From IMG/VR virus record IMGVR_UViG_3300021519_001203, positions 1-36,082 of that record: a DNA stretch of 36,082 nt, one strand, 5' to 3'. Made by a program: the position numbers and the translations under genes. Under the pieces are notes generated by a model. The model worked only from the letters and a program-made list of their open reading frames with translations, did no database searches and had not been told where the DNA came from. Origin of the DNA: a virus. How positions within the stretch are numbered: position 1 is the first letter of the stretch; the number at the start of each line of letters is the position of its first letter. Shown here in pieces: positions 1-6,344 of this stretch.

Positions 1-1
1 C

Positions 2-148
2 TATATTAACAGCAGTAGACAGAATGGCAGTATTTCAAATACCATTGTTACTAATACAATATTAAACACTCCTGTTAGAAAACTTGTTGGGCCAAACTTT
101 AATTCAACTTCAAGTTCATCAATTGGTAACTTATATAAGAAAATTTAA
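2..148 (+). CDS. C-terminal end of an unidentified phage protein (5' truncated)
   Basis: An open frame enters from the left edge and ends at TAA 146-148, giving 48 residues. They are rich in Ser, Asn and Thr and end with ...SSSSIGNLYKKI. No start is present in the window. The following gene begins 12 bases later on the same strand, so this is probably the upstream member of the same late head/tail operon. The fragment is too short and low-complexity to assign to a family; a structural or tail-completion protein would fit the position next to gp4, but that is inference. Confidence 0.5.
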   Translation, partial: YINSSRQNGSISNTIVTNTILNTPVRKLVGPNFNSTSSSSIGNLYKKI

Positions 149-160
149 TTAAATATATAC

Positions 161-523
161 ATGGCAACAAATTCTTTACAGGTTACATCTTCACCAACAA
201 CTCAAAGTTTTTTTGACAATTATTATAGTCAGTCTATTCCAGTAGATTCTGCTATATATGATCGTGTATTAACATTTTTTAAGTCTAAGACAACTAGTAC
301 ACTTGCAGCAGAACAACTAACTCAAACAGTTATAGCATTAACTTACAAAAATAAGTTGGATCCAATTGCAATAATTAACGATTTTGATAAAGCTGCTAAT
401 TCATCTGAACTTAAACCTTTGTTTATAACTTTTTTTAATAGTCTGCGAAATCCAACTAGTAAAATTGGATTTGGAAATCCATTAAAAACTAACCAATGGA
501 TTCAAAGGAATATTATTCAATGA
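161..523 (+). CDS. conserved small T4-like phage protein, probably virion-associated
   Basis: A 120-residue soluble protein with no signal peptide or membrane segment. The N-terminal 25 residues are Ser/Thr/Gln rich; the middle is predicted helical (IYDRVLTFFKSK, LAAEQLTQTVIALTY), and the C-terminus has a phage-like ending around LGF/IGFGNP and QRNIIQ. I recall similar short proteins beside gp3/gp4 in marine T4-like phages, where they are annotated as structural or hypothetical. Its TGA stop overlaps the proposed ATG of gp4 (ATGA at 520-523), which indicates translational coupling with head completion. No catalytic motif is visible. Function is unassigned. Confidence 0.7.
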   Translation: MATNSLQVTSSPTTQSFFDNYYSQSIPVDSAIYDRVLTFFKSKTTSTLAAEQLTQTVIALTYKNKLDPIAIINDFDKAANSSELKPLFITFFNSLRNPTSKIGFGNPLKTNQWIQRNIIQ

Positions 524-972
524 GTACATATGCAAAAGGAAAGTATAGATTAAAAAATCCAGCAAAGTACACAGGAAAGAAAATTCCCACATATCGCAGT
601 AGCTGGGAATGGGCATTTATGAACTTCTGCGATAATAATTCAAGCGTATTGCATTGGGCAAGCGAATCAATCAACATTCCTTATTTCAATCCATTTACTA
701 ATAGACAAACAATATATGTGCCTGACTTCTTTGTATTGTATCAAGATAAAAATGGTAAAAATCATGCTGAGATGATTGAAATTAAACCCAGCGGGGAAGT
801 AATGGAAACTGTTGGTAAGGGTATTAGAAATCAAGCAATGGCAGCACTAAATGCTATTAAGTGGGATGCAGCTAGAAAATGGTGTGCAAATAATGGCGTT
901 ATTTTTAGAGTTATTACTGAAGCTGATATGTTTCAAAATAGTAAAAAACCTAAGAAGTTTAAAGTTAGGTAA
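520..972 (+). CDS. 4: head completion protein, T4 gp4 family (PD-(D/E)xK nuclease fold)
   Basis: 150 residues from ATG 520, the same length as T4 gp4 as I recall it. T4 gp4 acts at the end of DNA packaging, preparing the filled head for tail joining. The fold is that of TnsA/PD-(D/E)xK nucleases, and the expected residues are visible: E30 in RSSWE, D69 in VPDF, and the E87-I-K89 pair after a beta strand. An upstream in-frame ATG at 496 would add eight residues (MDSKEYYS). I prefer 520 because it forms an ATGA overlap with the upstream stop and has AAGGA about ten bases before it. The gene is followed after eight bases by the small terminase. Family assignment is strong; nuclease activity is inferred from motif conservation. 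Confidence 0.88.
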   Translation: MSTYAKGKYRLKNPAKYTGKKIPTYRSSWEWAFMNFCDNNSSVLHWASESINIPYFNPFTNRQTIYVPDFFVLYQDKNGKNHAEMIEIKPSGEVMETVGKGIRNQAMAALNAIKWDAARKWCANNGVIFRVITEADMFQNSKKPKKFKVR

Positions 973-980
973 TTACTAGT

Positions 981-1412
981 ATGAAGAAACTCGAAGAACT
1001 ATTCAATCTCCCTGAAGTATCAACTGAAGATGTTTCCAAAGAAGACATAAAGCAAGCATTAACTGCTGCTAATAACATTGATTCTATACTACCAAGTGAA
1101 CCAGATAATACAACTGATCGTGAACTTGATGAGTTAACTGACAAGGCAATGGAAAGTTTTGAGAACTTAATGAGCCTTGGTATGAATGTTGAAGCACGAT
1201 TTAGTGCTCCTATATTTGATAGTGCAAGTAAAATGCTGGGACATGCCGTTACAGCTAAGTTGGGTAAAGCACAGAAAAAGCTCAAAGAAACTGAACTTAA
1301 GATGCGTTTAATGAAGATGCAAGCTGATAAGAAGCCTGAAGATGAAACTGTTAGCGTAGAAGCTCGTGTTTGGGACAGAAATGAATTGATAAGAAATCTC
1401 AAACAACAATAA
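981..1412 (+). CDS. 16: terminase small subunit, gp16-like
   Basis: 143 residues, largely helical and charged. The N-terminal third is acidic (about residues 1-50) and the central part carries long amphipathic helices (ESFENLMSLGMNVEARF, KMLGHAVTAKLGKAQKKL) typical of the oligomerising core of T4 gp16. The C-terminus ends in a short hydrophilic tail. T4 gp16 forms a ring that regulates the gp17 motor and recognises DNA for packaging. It lies just after gp4. Unlike in T4, the large subunit is not the next gene but about 3.3 kb downstream. The call rests on recalled sequence pattern, length and position, as small terminases are poorly conserved. A general coiled-coil head protein is the alternative. 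Confidence 0.72.
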   Translation: MKKLEELFNLPEVSTEDVSKEDIKQALTAANNIDSILPSEPDNTTDRELDELTDKAMESFENLMSLGMNVEARFSAPIFDSASKMLGHAVTAKLGKAQKKLKETELKMRLMKMQADKKPEDETVSVEARVWDRNELIRNLKQQ

Positions 1413-1415
1413 ATA
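1408..1415 (+). promoter_or_regulatory. T4-type late promoter motif AATAAATA
   Basis: AATAAATA matches the NATAAATA late-promoter core (T4 consensus TATAAATA, read by the sliding-clamp/gp55 late system). It overlaps the stop codon of the small terminase and lies 20 bases before the ATG at 1436, leaving room for the AAGG ribosome-binding site at 1423-1426. The match is short and the region AT-rich, so chance is possible. Confidence 0.45.
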
Positions 1416-1435
1416 TAGTATAAAGGTATGCCAAC

Positions 1436-2005
1436 ATGAGATCTTTAAAAGAGTATCTTACAGAGAATGCGAAACAGTACATGTTTCGAGTTAGAGTTGC
1501 TTGTGACTGTGATACAGCCAAGTTAAAAGCAGCACTTGCAAAATATGATGTTGATGACATTAGTGAACCAAAGCGTATTCCAATTACACAAAAGGCATAT
1601 GGTTTTGATCACCTAGATAATCCACAGATACATATTATTGATATAGTAACAAACTATCCTTGCACACCAACTGAATTGTCTTCTGTATTCAATGAAGTTG
1701 GTATTCCTGCTAGTATGGTAATGGTAACTACTCCAAATCAAGAAGTATTGATTGCACCAATTGCCTCTGAAGCAGGTGAAGGTAAAGCAATTCTTGGCAA
1801 GGATCTTCCCAATAACACTTATCCTCAAATACTAGCTGACTTAGAACAAGCTATAGCTAAGAAAGAACCAGGTAAGTATCAATATACATATGCTGCTAAG
1901 AAAACCTCAACAGGTCAAACTTCAAATGATCTTCCTCAGGGCAACATGAGTCCAGTTGGTTCAAAACAGAATAAATTACCTACACCTAAAAAGAGACAAG
2001 GATAA
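1436..2005 (+). CDS. putative internal head protein with T4-style capsid-targeting N-terminus
   Basis: 189 residues. The first ten, MRSLKEYLTE, closely resemble the capsid-targeting sequence of T4 internal proteins (MKTYQEFIAE), including the (L/I)-x-E site where gp21 protease cuts in the prohead. I infer cleavage after E10. The body (about 15-105) looks like two alpha-beta units: YMFRVRVACDCDTAKLKAAL and QIHIIDIVTNYPCTPTELSS. It is followed by a low-complexity tail rich in Lys, Pro, Ser and Gln that ends PTPKKRQG. A basic, disordered tail would suit a DNA-associated packaged protein. It follows a late-promoter motif and precedes two more genes with similar N-termini. No enzyme family was recognised. 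Confidence 0.7.
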   Translation: MRSLKEYLTENAKQYMFRVRVACDCDTAKLKAALAKYDVDDISEPKRIPITQKAYGFDHLDNPQIHIIDIVTNYPCTPTELSSVFNEVGIPASMVMVTTPNQEVLIAPIASEAGEGKAILGKDLPNNTYPQILADLEQAIAKKEPGKYQYTYAAKKTSTGQTSNDLPQGNMSPVGSKQNKLPTPKKRQG

Positions 2006-2010
2006 TAACC

Positions 2011-2916
2011 ATGCAAATGATTGACGTATTAACAAAGCTAAGAGAGATTGCAGAGCGCAGTCCAGAAGAAATTGGTCGTGCTATTGCTGCTGCTGAAAAG
2101 ATGTCAGGTAATCCTGTGTCTGAGGCTTCTGAAGCACAGAAGGCTGCTCGTGAGAAGTTTAAGAACATGCTCAATGGCAAAAAGGATGACAAGGACGGCG
2201 AAAAGAAGACTGAGTCCTCAGGTAAGAAGCCAGACTATCTAGATTTTGATAAGGATGGCGATAAGAAGGAGCCAATGACTAAGGCTCTTAAGGACAAGGA
2301 AGAAAAGAAGGTTGAGGAAGCTAAGGGCAAGAAGCCTGATTTCCTTGATATGGACAAGGATGGCGACAAAGAAGAGCCAATGACTAAGGCTGTTAAGGAC
2401 AAGGAAGATAAGAAGGTTGACGAGGATGTGCAGATTACACTAAGTGGTAGTGATGCTGTTCTTGCTGAAATTCTAAAGCTTGCTGGTCAGATTGGTGCTA
2501 AGACTACTAAGGGTCCTGAGGCTGCTGGCCCAATGGGCGGACCTGCACCAATGGGTGCTCCTGCTCCTGCACTACCTGCTCCAACTGGAATGCCTCCAAC
2601 TGGTCCAATTCCAAGTCTTGCATCAATGATGGGTGATGAACCAAGTATGCCAAGTGTTGGCGACGGCATGGCAATGGACACTCCAATGGATGTTGACATT
2701 GGTGGACCATCAATGGGCCCCGGTGGAGAAGAGCCTGGAATGGGCGATGATCCAATGATGGACGGCGCATTTGATGCTTCAACAACGCCAAACCCAACTA
2801 CAATGGGAATGGGTGCTGCTATCCCTTCAGGTAATGATCTTTCAAAGCCTAAGATGACTGCCCCAAGAGTTGCACCTGGAGATAATCCACTCCATAGTGC
2901 GATGTCATTTGGTTAA
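2011..2916 (+). CDS. acidic repeat protein with Asp-rich EF-hand-like loops and a Pro/Met/Gly-rich tail; possible scaffold or cargo
   Basis: 301 residues with three parts. Residues 1-55 are helical and charged. Residues 60-140 are Lys/Asp/Glu-rich and hold two tandem copies of a ~31-residue unit built around DFDKDGDKKEPMTKA and DMDKDGDKEEPMTKA. Residues 165-301 are disordered and rich in Pro, Met, Gly and Ala. The D-x-D-x-D-G core resembles an EF-hand or dockerin calcium loop, but the final Glu ligand is not at its usual place, so metal binding is only suggested. The 623-aa protein at 6345 carries a third copy. The charge and position between terminase genes suggest a prohead core or internal protein; I do not recognise a named family. 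ATG 2011 lies five bases after the upstream stop; ATG 2017 (MIDVLTK) is an alternative. Confidence 0.68.
   Translation: MQMIDVLTKLREIAERSPEEIGRAIAAAEKMSGNPVSEASEAQKAAREKFKNMLNGKKDDKDGEKKTESSGKKPDYLDFDKDGDKKEPMTKALKDKEEKKVEEAKGKKPDFLDMDKDGDKEEPMTKAVKDKEDKKVDEDVQITLSGSDAVLAEILKLAGQIGAKTTKGPEAAGPMGGPAPMGAPAPALPAPTGMPPTGPIPSLASMMGDEPSMPSVGDGMAMDTPMDVDIGGPSMGPGGEEPGMGDDPMMDGAFDASTTPNPTTMGMGAAIPSGNDLSKPKMTAPRVAPGDNPLHSAMSFG
2224..2316 (+). repeat. Asp-rich repeat unit, copy 1
   Basis: It encodes KKPDYLDFDKDGDKKEP followed by MTKALKDKEEKK. It is nearly identical in DNA to copy 3 at 8058-8150 (a 26-base exact run inside a longer close match), and similar in protein to copy 2 at 2329. Confidence 0.85.
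2329..2421 (+). repeat. Asp-rich repeat unit, copy 2
   Basis: It encodes KKPDFLDMDKDGDKEEP followed by MTKAVKDKEDKK. It is tandem to copy 1 with a 12-base spacer and more diverged at the DNA level than copies 1 and 3 are from each other. Confidence 0.85.
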
Positions 2917-2921
2917 TTAGA

Positions 2922-3275
2922 ATGAGAGCAAAGGAATTCATATCAGAATCATTAGCTAAGGCTCACGCAGAACATATCTGCGCTATGAGCCCTAGCATGG
3001 TTATGCATGATATGGATCCTGGGTATGAGTATTATAGATTTATGAGTATTGTTGCAGGTGATGGTGAATCAGAAATGAATCCACGACATGAACACTTTAA
3101 TGCAACTCCGTTTGCTCTAGCTTACACTGCTGAAGAACACGAAATGCTTATACGTGGATTGAAAAGAATGGGTAAGCGACATAAAAAAGTATCTAAGAAT
3201 AAAAGCTCGGAGCACGGAAATACTCACAGTGCCAGCCCTGTAGCTGTTACTAAACGCAACAAATATGGGGTCTAA
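2922..3275 (+). CDS. putative internal head protein with capsid-targeting-like N-terminus
   Basis: 117 residues starting MRAKEFISES. The first nine residues match the pattern of T4 internal-protein targeting peptides (MKTYQEFIAE) with I-S-E as the likely gp21 protease site. The mature part is unusual: His- and Met-rich (HAEHICAMSPSMVMHDMD), a central helical stretch with YTAEEHEMLIRGLKRMG, and a basic tail (KRHKKVSKNKSSEHG). The stretch DEELAIINAA in the next gene parallels EEHEMLIRGL here, and both tails end in Ser/Asn and basic residues, so the two are probably paralogues. The Shine-Dalgarno is weak, suggesting coupling to the preceding gene five bases upstream. Function in the host, if ejected, is unknown. 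Confidence 0.68.
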   Translation: MRAKEFISESLAKAHAEHICAMSPSMVMHDMDPGYEYYRFMSIVAGDGESEMNPRHEHFNATPFALAYTAEEHEMLIRGLKRMGKRHKKVSKNKSSEHGNTHSASPVAVTKRNKYGV

Positions 3276-3276
3276 T

Positions 3277-3669
3277 ATGAGAGCAAAAGAATTCGTTATC
3301 GAAACTGATATTGGAGCTAACCCTAACGATCTTCCAACTGATCAAGTAGCTGCTATTAAAGGTGCTGTTAGTATGCCTGATGTTAGCATAAACAAGAGTA
3401 ATGGTAATCCATATACAAATTATCGTTTTGGAATTGCATTAGCCGGCGCCCCCGACTTTCCAACAAAAGCAGCAGGCGCATTTGCTGGCGACCCTTTATT
3501 ATCCACTTATACCGATGAAGAATTAGCAATAATCAATGCTGCTGCTGATATGGTTGGTGCAGGAAGAGTAAAGCAATTAAGTAGCAATCGTAGTACAGAA
3601 TTAAGTAATACTCAAAAAGTAAGTCCAGTACCACAAAACAGCGGTAAGCATATCAAACGACGTTCATGA
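3277..3669 (+). CDS. putative internal head protein, paralogue of the preceding gene
   Basis: 130 residues starting MRAKEFVIET. An in-frame ATG at 3265 lies inside the previous gene and would add MGSN. I choose 3277 because it puts MRAKEF at the very N-terminus, as in the neighbour, and sits one base after the upstream stop. The V-I-E triplet fits a gp21-type prohead protease site. The mature part contains an Asn/Asp-rich stretch (TDIGANPNDLPTDQ), a YTDEELAIINAAADMVGAG helix like that of the previous gene, and a tail ending with basic residues (KHIKRRS). The stop overlaps the next ATG (ATGA at 3666-3669). No known domain was recognised. Confidence 0.68.
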   Translation: MRAKEFVIETDIGANPNDLPTDQVAAIKGAVSMPDVSINKSNGNPYTNYRFGIALAGAPDFPTKAAGAFAGDPLLSTYTDEELAIINAAADMVGAGRVKQLSSNRSTELSNTQKVSPVPQNSGKHIKRRS

Positions 3670-3935
3670 AACAATATCGAATCAACACAAATAATTACTT
3701 GCCCGATACTGAATGCACCTTAAGCCCTGGTGATCCGATACATGATATGATTGCTGCTCAATACATGGATGGCTTAAATGCTGTTACAAGAAGCAATGAA
3801 CGTAAACTCCAAATACAAGCAGAAGCAGAGGAAACTAAAGCCCCTCTGCTACAATATGCTAAAGAATATGGAATTAAACCAGGTAGCCCTGCTTGGTACG
3901 CACTACACGGAACAACCACTACAAGACGTCGTTAA
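3666..3935 (+). CDS. small hypothetical phage protein
   Basis: 89 residues, start coupled to the upstream stop by an ATGA overlap. The middle is helical (NAVTRSNERKLQIQAEAEETKAPLLQYAKE) and the end reads GIKPGSPAWYALHGTTTTRRR, a basic tail. It has no capsid-targeting-like N-terminus, unlike its two upstream neighbours. It ends convergently with the HNH gene; the two stops share TTAA at 3932-3935. I do not recognise a family. Confidence 0.6.
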   Translation: MKQYRINTNNYLPDTECTLSPGDPIHDMIAAQYMDGLNAVTRSNERKLQIQAEAEETKAPLLQYAKEYGIKPGSPAWYALHGTTTTRRR

Positions 3936-4441
3936 GATAAGAATGGCACCCAGCTTGGATGTTTAATCTCATAATTATGATTCTTACGCCTAGCTGACAA
4001 CTGCCAATAATCAGGTTTAAATGGTTCCCTAATTGGCTTTTGATAGTTGTCCTTCTTCTCTTGGTTACATGGCACACAAGCAGCAACACAATTTTCCCAA
4101 TTGGTTTTACCGCCCTTAGATCTAGGTCTAACATGGTCAATTGTTAATTCGTGATGATCGCATATTTCACCACAATATTGACACTGATACAGATCACGAA
4201 GATACATATTAACACGACTGAATCTTACACCTTTTTTAAAGGCATGATAATCTTTGGTTATTGCCAGTGCTGGAACCATTAGTGTGGTGCTGGGGCTATG
4301 TACTACCCAATCATCATAGTATTCGATGATTTGTATTCGATCCATAAACTGGAGCTTGATAGCCTGTTGCCAATTAATAACTGACAAGGGTAACCAACTA
4401 AGAGGCTGCCAGTTAGCATTGAGTATTAGAGTTGCTGACAT
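3932..4441 (-). CDS. HNH endonuclease
   Basis: 169 residues. The N-terminal half (1-80) matches the pattern of a common bacterial stand-alone HNH family (start LILNANWQPLSWLPLS, then a VVHSPS segment and FSRVNMYLRD). The nuclease core follows: zinc cysteines C87-x2-C90 (CQYC), the His of LTIDHVRPRSKGG at H103, the Asn-rich TNWENCV at 114-119, and C122-x2-C125 (CVPC) then N126. Such enzymes nick or cut DNA using the HNH His and a divalent metal. It lies on the opposite strand between the small and large terminase genes with its own sigma70-like promoter, which suits a mobile homing endonuclease. HNH proteins beside terminases can also assist packaging. A restriction-type role cannot be excluded. 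Confidence 0.88.
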   Translation of the reverse strand: MSATLILNANWQPLSWLPLSVINWQQAIKLQFMDRIQIIEYYDDWVVHSPSTTLMVPALAITKDYHAFKKGVRFSRVNMYLRDLYQCQYCGEICDHHELTIDHVRPRSKGGKTNWENCVAACVPCNQEKKDNYQKPIREPFKPDYWQLSARRKNHNYEIKHPSWVPFLS

Positions 4442-4474
4442 CGTTCATATTTACCAATTGAAAACCTATATTAT

Positions 4475-4502
4475 ATTGTAACTTATTTTTAAGTTTTGTC
4501 AA
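4475..4502 (-). promoter_or_regulatory. sigma70-like promoter for the HNH gene
   Basis: On the minus strand a perfect -35 TTGACA (4502-4497) is followed by a 16-base spacer and TACAAT (4480-4475). The HNH ATG is about 34 bases downstream of the -10. This is one of the best host-type promoters in the window and would allow early expression. Confidence 0.65.
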
Positions 4503-4513
4503 TAAATATTTGT

Positions 4514-4762
4514 ATGAGACGTTGGAGCGATTGGCGAGTTACTACCCTTCACATATACTACTATATGCCTGACCATCTGTTGCTATTGCAAGAGTTTCTT
4601 TGGCAAACAGAGGATCTTGTCCCTGAATTTCCCCGTATACATAAATTCTTAAATCATTGGAAAGTGAATATCGAAGCCCCGATCCAAACAGTAAATGTCT
4701 CATATACTGATCCATTTGATAAAACTAGATATATAAATTGCAACCAAATGTTTGATATATGA
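4514..4762 (+). CDS. conserved small protein preceding gp17 in marine T4-like phages
   Basis: 82 residues from ATG 4514 (MRRWSDWRV). An upstream TTG at 4496 is less likely. The core YYMPDHLLLLQEFLWQTEDL and FPRIHKFLNHWKVNIEA is a pattern I recall from small unannotated proteins immediately upstream of gp17 in cyanophage-like T4 relatives. It is hydrophobic and helical but has no clear membrane segment. Its TGA overlaps the gp17 ATG (ATGA, 4759-4762), so the two are translationally coupled and likely cooperate in packaging. Function is unknown. AATAAATA at 4501-4508 lies only five bases before the ATG. Confidence 0.72.
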   Translation: MRRWSDWRVTTLHIYYYMPDHLLLLQEFLWQTEDLVPEFPRIHKFLNHWKVNIEAPIQTVNVSYTDPFDKTRYINCNQMFDI

Positions 4763-6318
4763 GCGGCGTAGATGATCTAATTAAAAAACCATATATGAGA
4801 ATGTCATATACTGATGCACAGAAGTTGCATCTGCTTGAGTGTGCTGATATGACAACAGGTCCAATGTACTTTATGGAACACTTTTTCTATATTCAGCACC
4901 CATTGCGTGGTCGTATACAATTTGTACCATTTGATTACCAAATTGAACTAATTGCAAACTACCATGGTAATCGTTTTAGTATTAATATGCTTGGACGTCA
5001 AATGGGTAAAACTACCTGCGCAGCTGGATATCTACTTTGGTATGCAATGTTTATACCTGATTGCACTATCCTTATTGCTGCTCACAAGTATACTGGCGCA
5101 CAGGAAATCATGCAGCGTATTAGATATGCTTATGAAGCTGTACCTGATTTTATTCGTTGTGGTGTTACAAGTTACAATAAAGGATCAATTGAATTTGATA
5201 ACGGTTCACGTATTGTAAGTGCTACAACAACTGAAACTACTGGTCGTGGTATGAGTATTTCGCTACTGTACTGCGACGAGTTTGCCTTCGTCCGACCGAC
5301 TATTGCTCGTGAATTTTGGACTTCTATTAGTCCAACACTGTCAACTGGTGGTAAAGCAATTGTTACAAGTACTCCAAACAGCGATGAAGATCAATTTGCT
5401 GATATTTGGCGTGTTGCTAATCATAAGTTTGATGAATTTGGCAATGAAACCAAGTTAGGTAAGAATGGGTTTGCACCAATCATGTTCCCATGGGATAGAC
5501 ATCCAGAACGTACTCGAGCATGGGCAGAGCAAGAACGTGCAAGTATTGGTGATGATAGATTTAAACGTGAACATGAATGTAAATTCATTATCTTTGATGA
5601 GACACTTATTGCTCCAAGTAAACTAGCAATCATGGATGGTGTTAATCCAATTGAAAAGCAAGGACAGGTGCGTTGGTATGAAAAACCAGTTAGAGGTAAT
5701 ATATATGGTGTGGCCCTTGATCCTAGTTTGGGTACTGGCGGCGACCCAGCTGCTATACAAGTATGGAATCTTACTACCTTAACTCAAGCTGCTGAATGGC
5801 AACACAATCTAACTGTTATTCAACGACAAGTTGGAATAATGAGTGAGATATGTAGATACATTGTAGAAATAACAGATGAGTCTGAAAACTTATACTATAG
5901 TGTTGAAAACAATACAATTGGCGAAGCAGCACTTAATGCAATATACGACATTGGTGAAGAAAGAATTGCAGGAAACTTTCTAAGTGAACCGGGTGTTCCT
6001 GGAAATGGACGTAGATATCGCAAAGGATTTAATACAAGTCATCGCAGTAAAATTGCAGCTTGTGCTAAATTAAAACTGTGGGTAGAGCAGGATAAAATGA
6101 TTATTAGAAGTAAAAGTCTAATAAGTGAACTTAAAAACTTTGTTGCATTAGGCAACACATATAAGGCTAAGATCGGCGAAACTGATGATCTTGTAATGAG
6201 TACGCTACTAGCAGTTAGAATGGCAATGATGTTACGTCAATATGATTCAGATTTAAGTGAAACATTAACAGATAGCTTGGAAGATATCATTGAACCTATG
6301 CCATTTCTTATTGCCTAA
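4759..6318 (+). CDS. 17: terminase large subunit, packaging ATPase-nuclease gp17
   Basis: 519 residues, slightly shorter than T4 gp17 (about 610). This is the motor that pumps DNA into the prohead and cuts the concatemer. ATPase domain: Walker A GRQMGKTT at 79-86, Walker B SLLYCDEFAF at about 168-177 with D173/E174, and the coupling motif TSTP at 203-206. Nuclease domain (RNase H-like): D321 in YGVALDPSLG, E383 in SVENN and D476/D477 in TDDLVMSTLLAVRM supply the expected acidic triad. The start is fixed by the ATGA overlap with the upstream small gene. It is complete with no missing catalytic residue. The downstream gene begins 26 bases later on the same strand. Confidence 0.96.
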   Translation: MSGVDDLIKKPYMRMSYTDAQKLHLLECADMTTGPMYFMEHFFYIQHPLRGRIQFVPFDYQIELIANYHGNRFSINMLGRQMGKTTCAAGYLLWYAMFIPDCTILIAAHKYTGAQEIMQRIRYAYEAVPDFIRCGVTSYNKGSIEFDNGSRIVSATTTETTGRGMSISLLYCDEFAFVRPTIAREFWTSISPTLSTGGKAIVTSTPNSDEDQFADIWRVANHKFDEFGNETKLGKNGFAPIMFPWDRHPERTRAWAEQERASIGDDRFKREHECKFIIFDETLIAPSKLAIMDGVNPIEKQGQVRWYEKPVRGNIYGVALDPSLGTGGDPAAIQVWNLTTLTQAAEWQHNLTVIQRQVGIMSEICRYIVEITDESENLYYSVENNTIGEAALNAIYDIGEERIAGNFLSEPGVPGNGRRYRKGFNTSHRSKIAACAKLKLWVEQDKMIIRSKSLISELKNFVALGNTYKAKIGETDDLVMSTLLAVRMAMMLRQYDSDLSETLTDSLEDIIEPMPFLIA

Positions 6319-6344
6319 CATTTTCAAATCAAACTAAATACAGT

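Noticed and set aside
965-1402. Minus-strand frame opposite the small terminase
   Set aside because: Ser/Leu-rich shadow frame with no ribosome-binding site; the plus-strand gene has the family pattern.
4501-4508. AATAAATA before the small gene at 4514 as a late promoter
   Set aside because: Only five bases separate it from the ATG, so the mRNA would be leaderless. It also overlaps the -35 of the HNH promoter on the other strand. It is left as unproven.
6333-6340. ACTAAATA before the gene at 6345 as a late promoter
   Set aside because: It is one base off the core and only four bases from the ATG; probably chance in AT-rich DNA.
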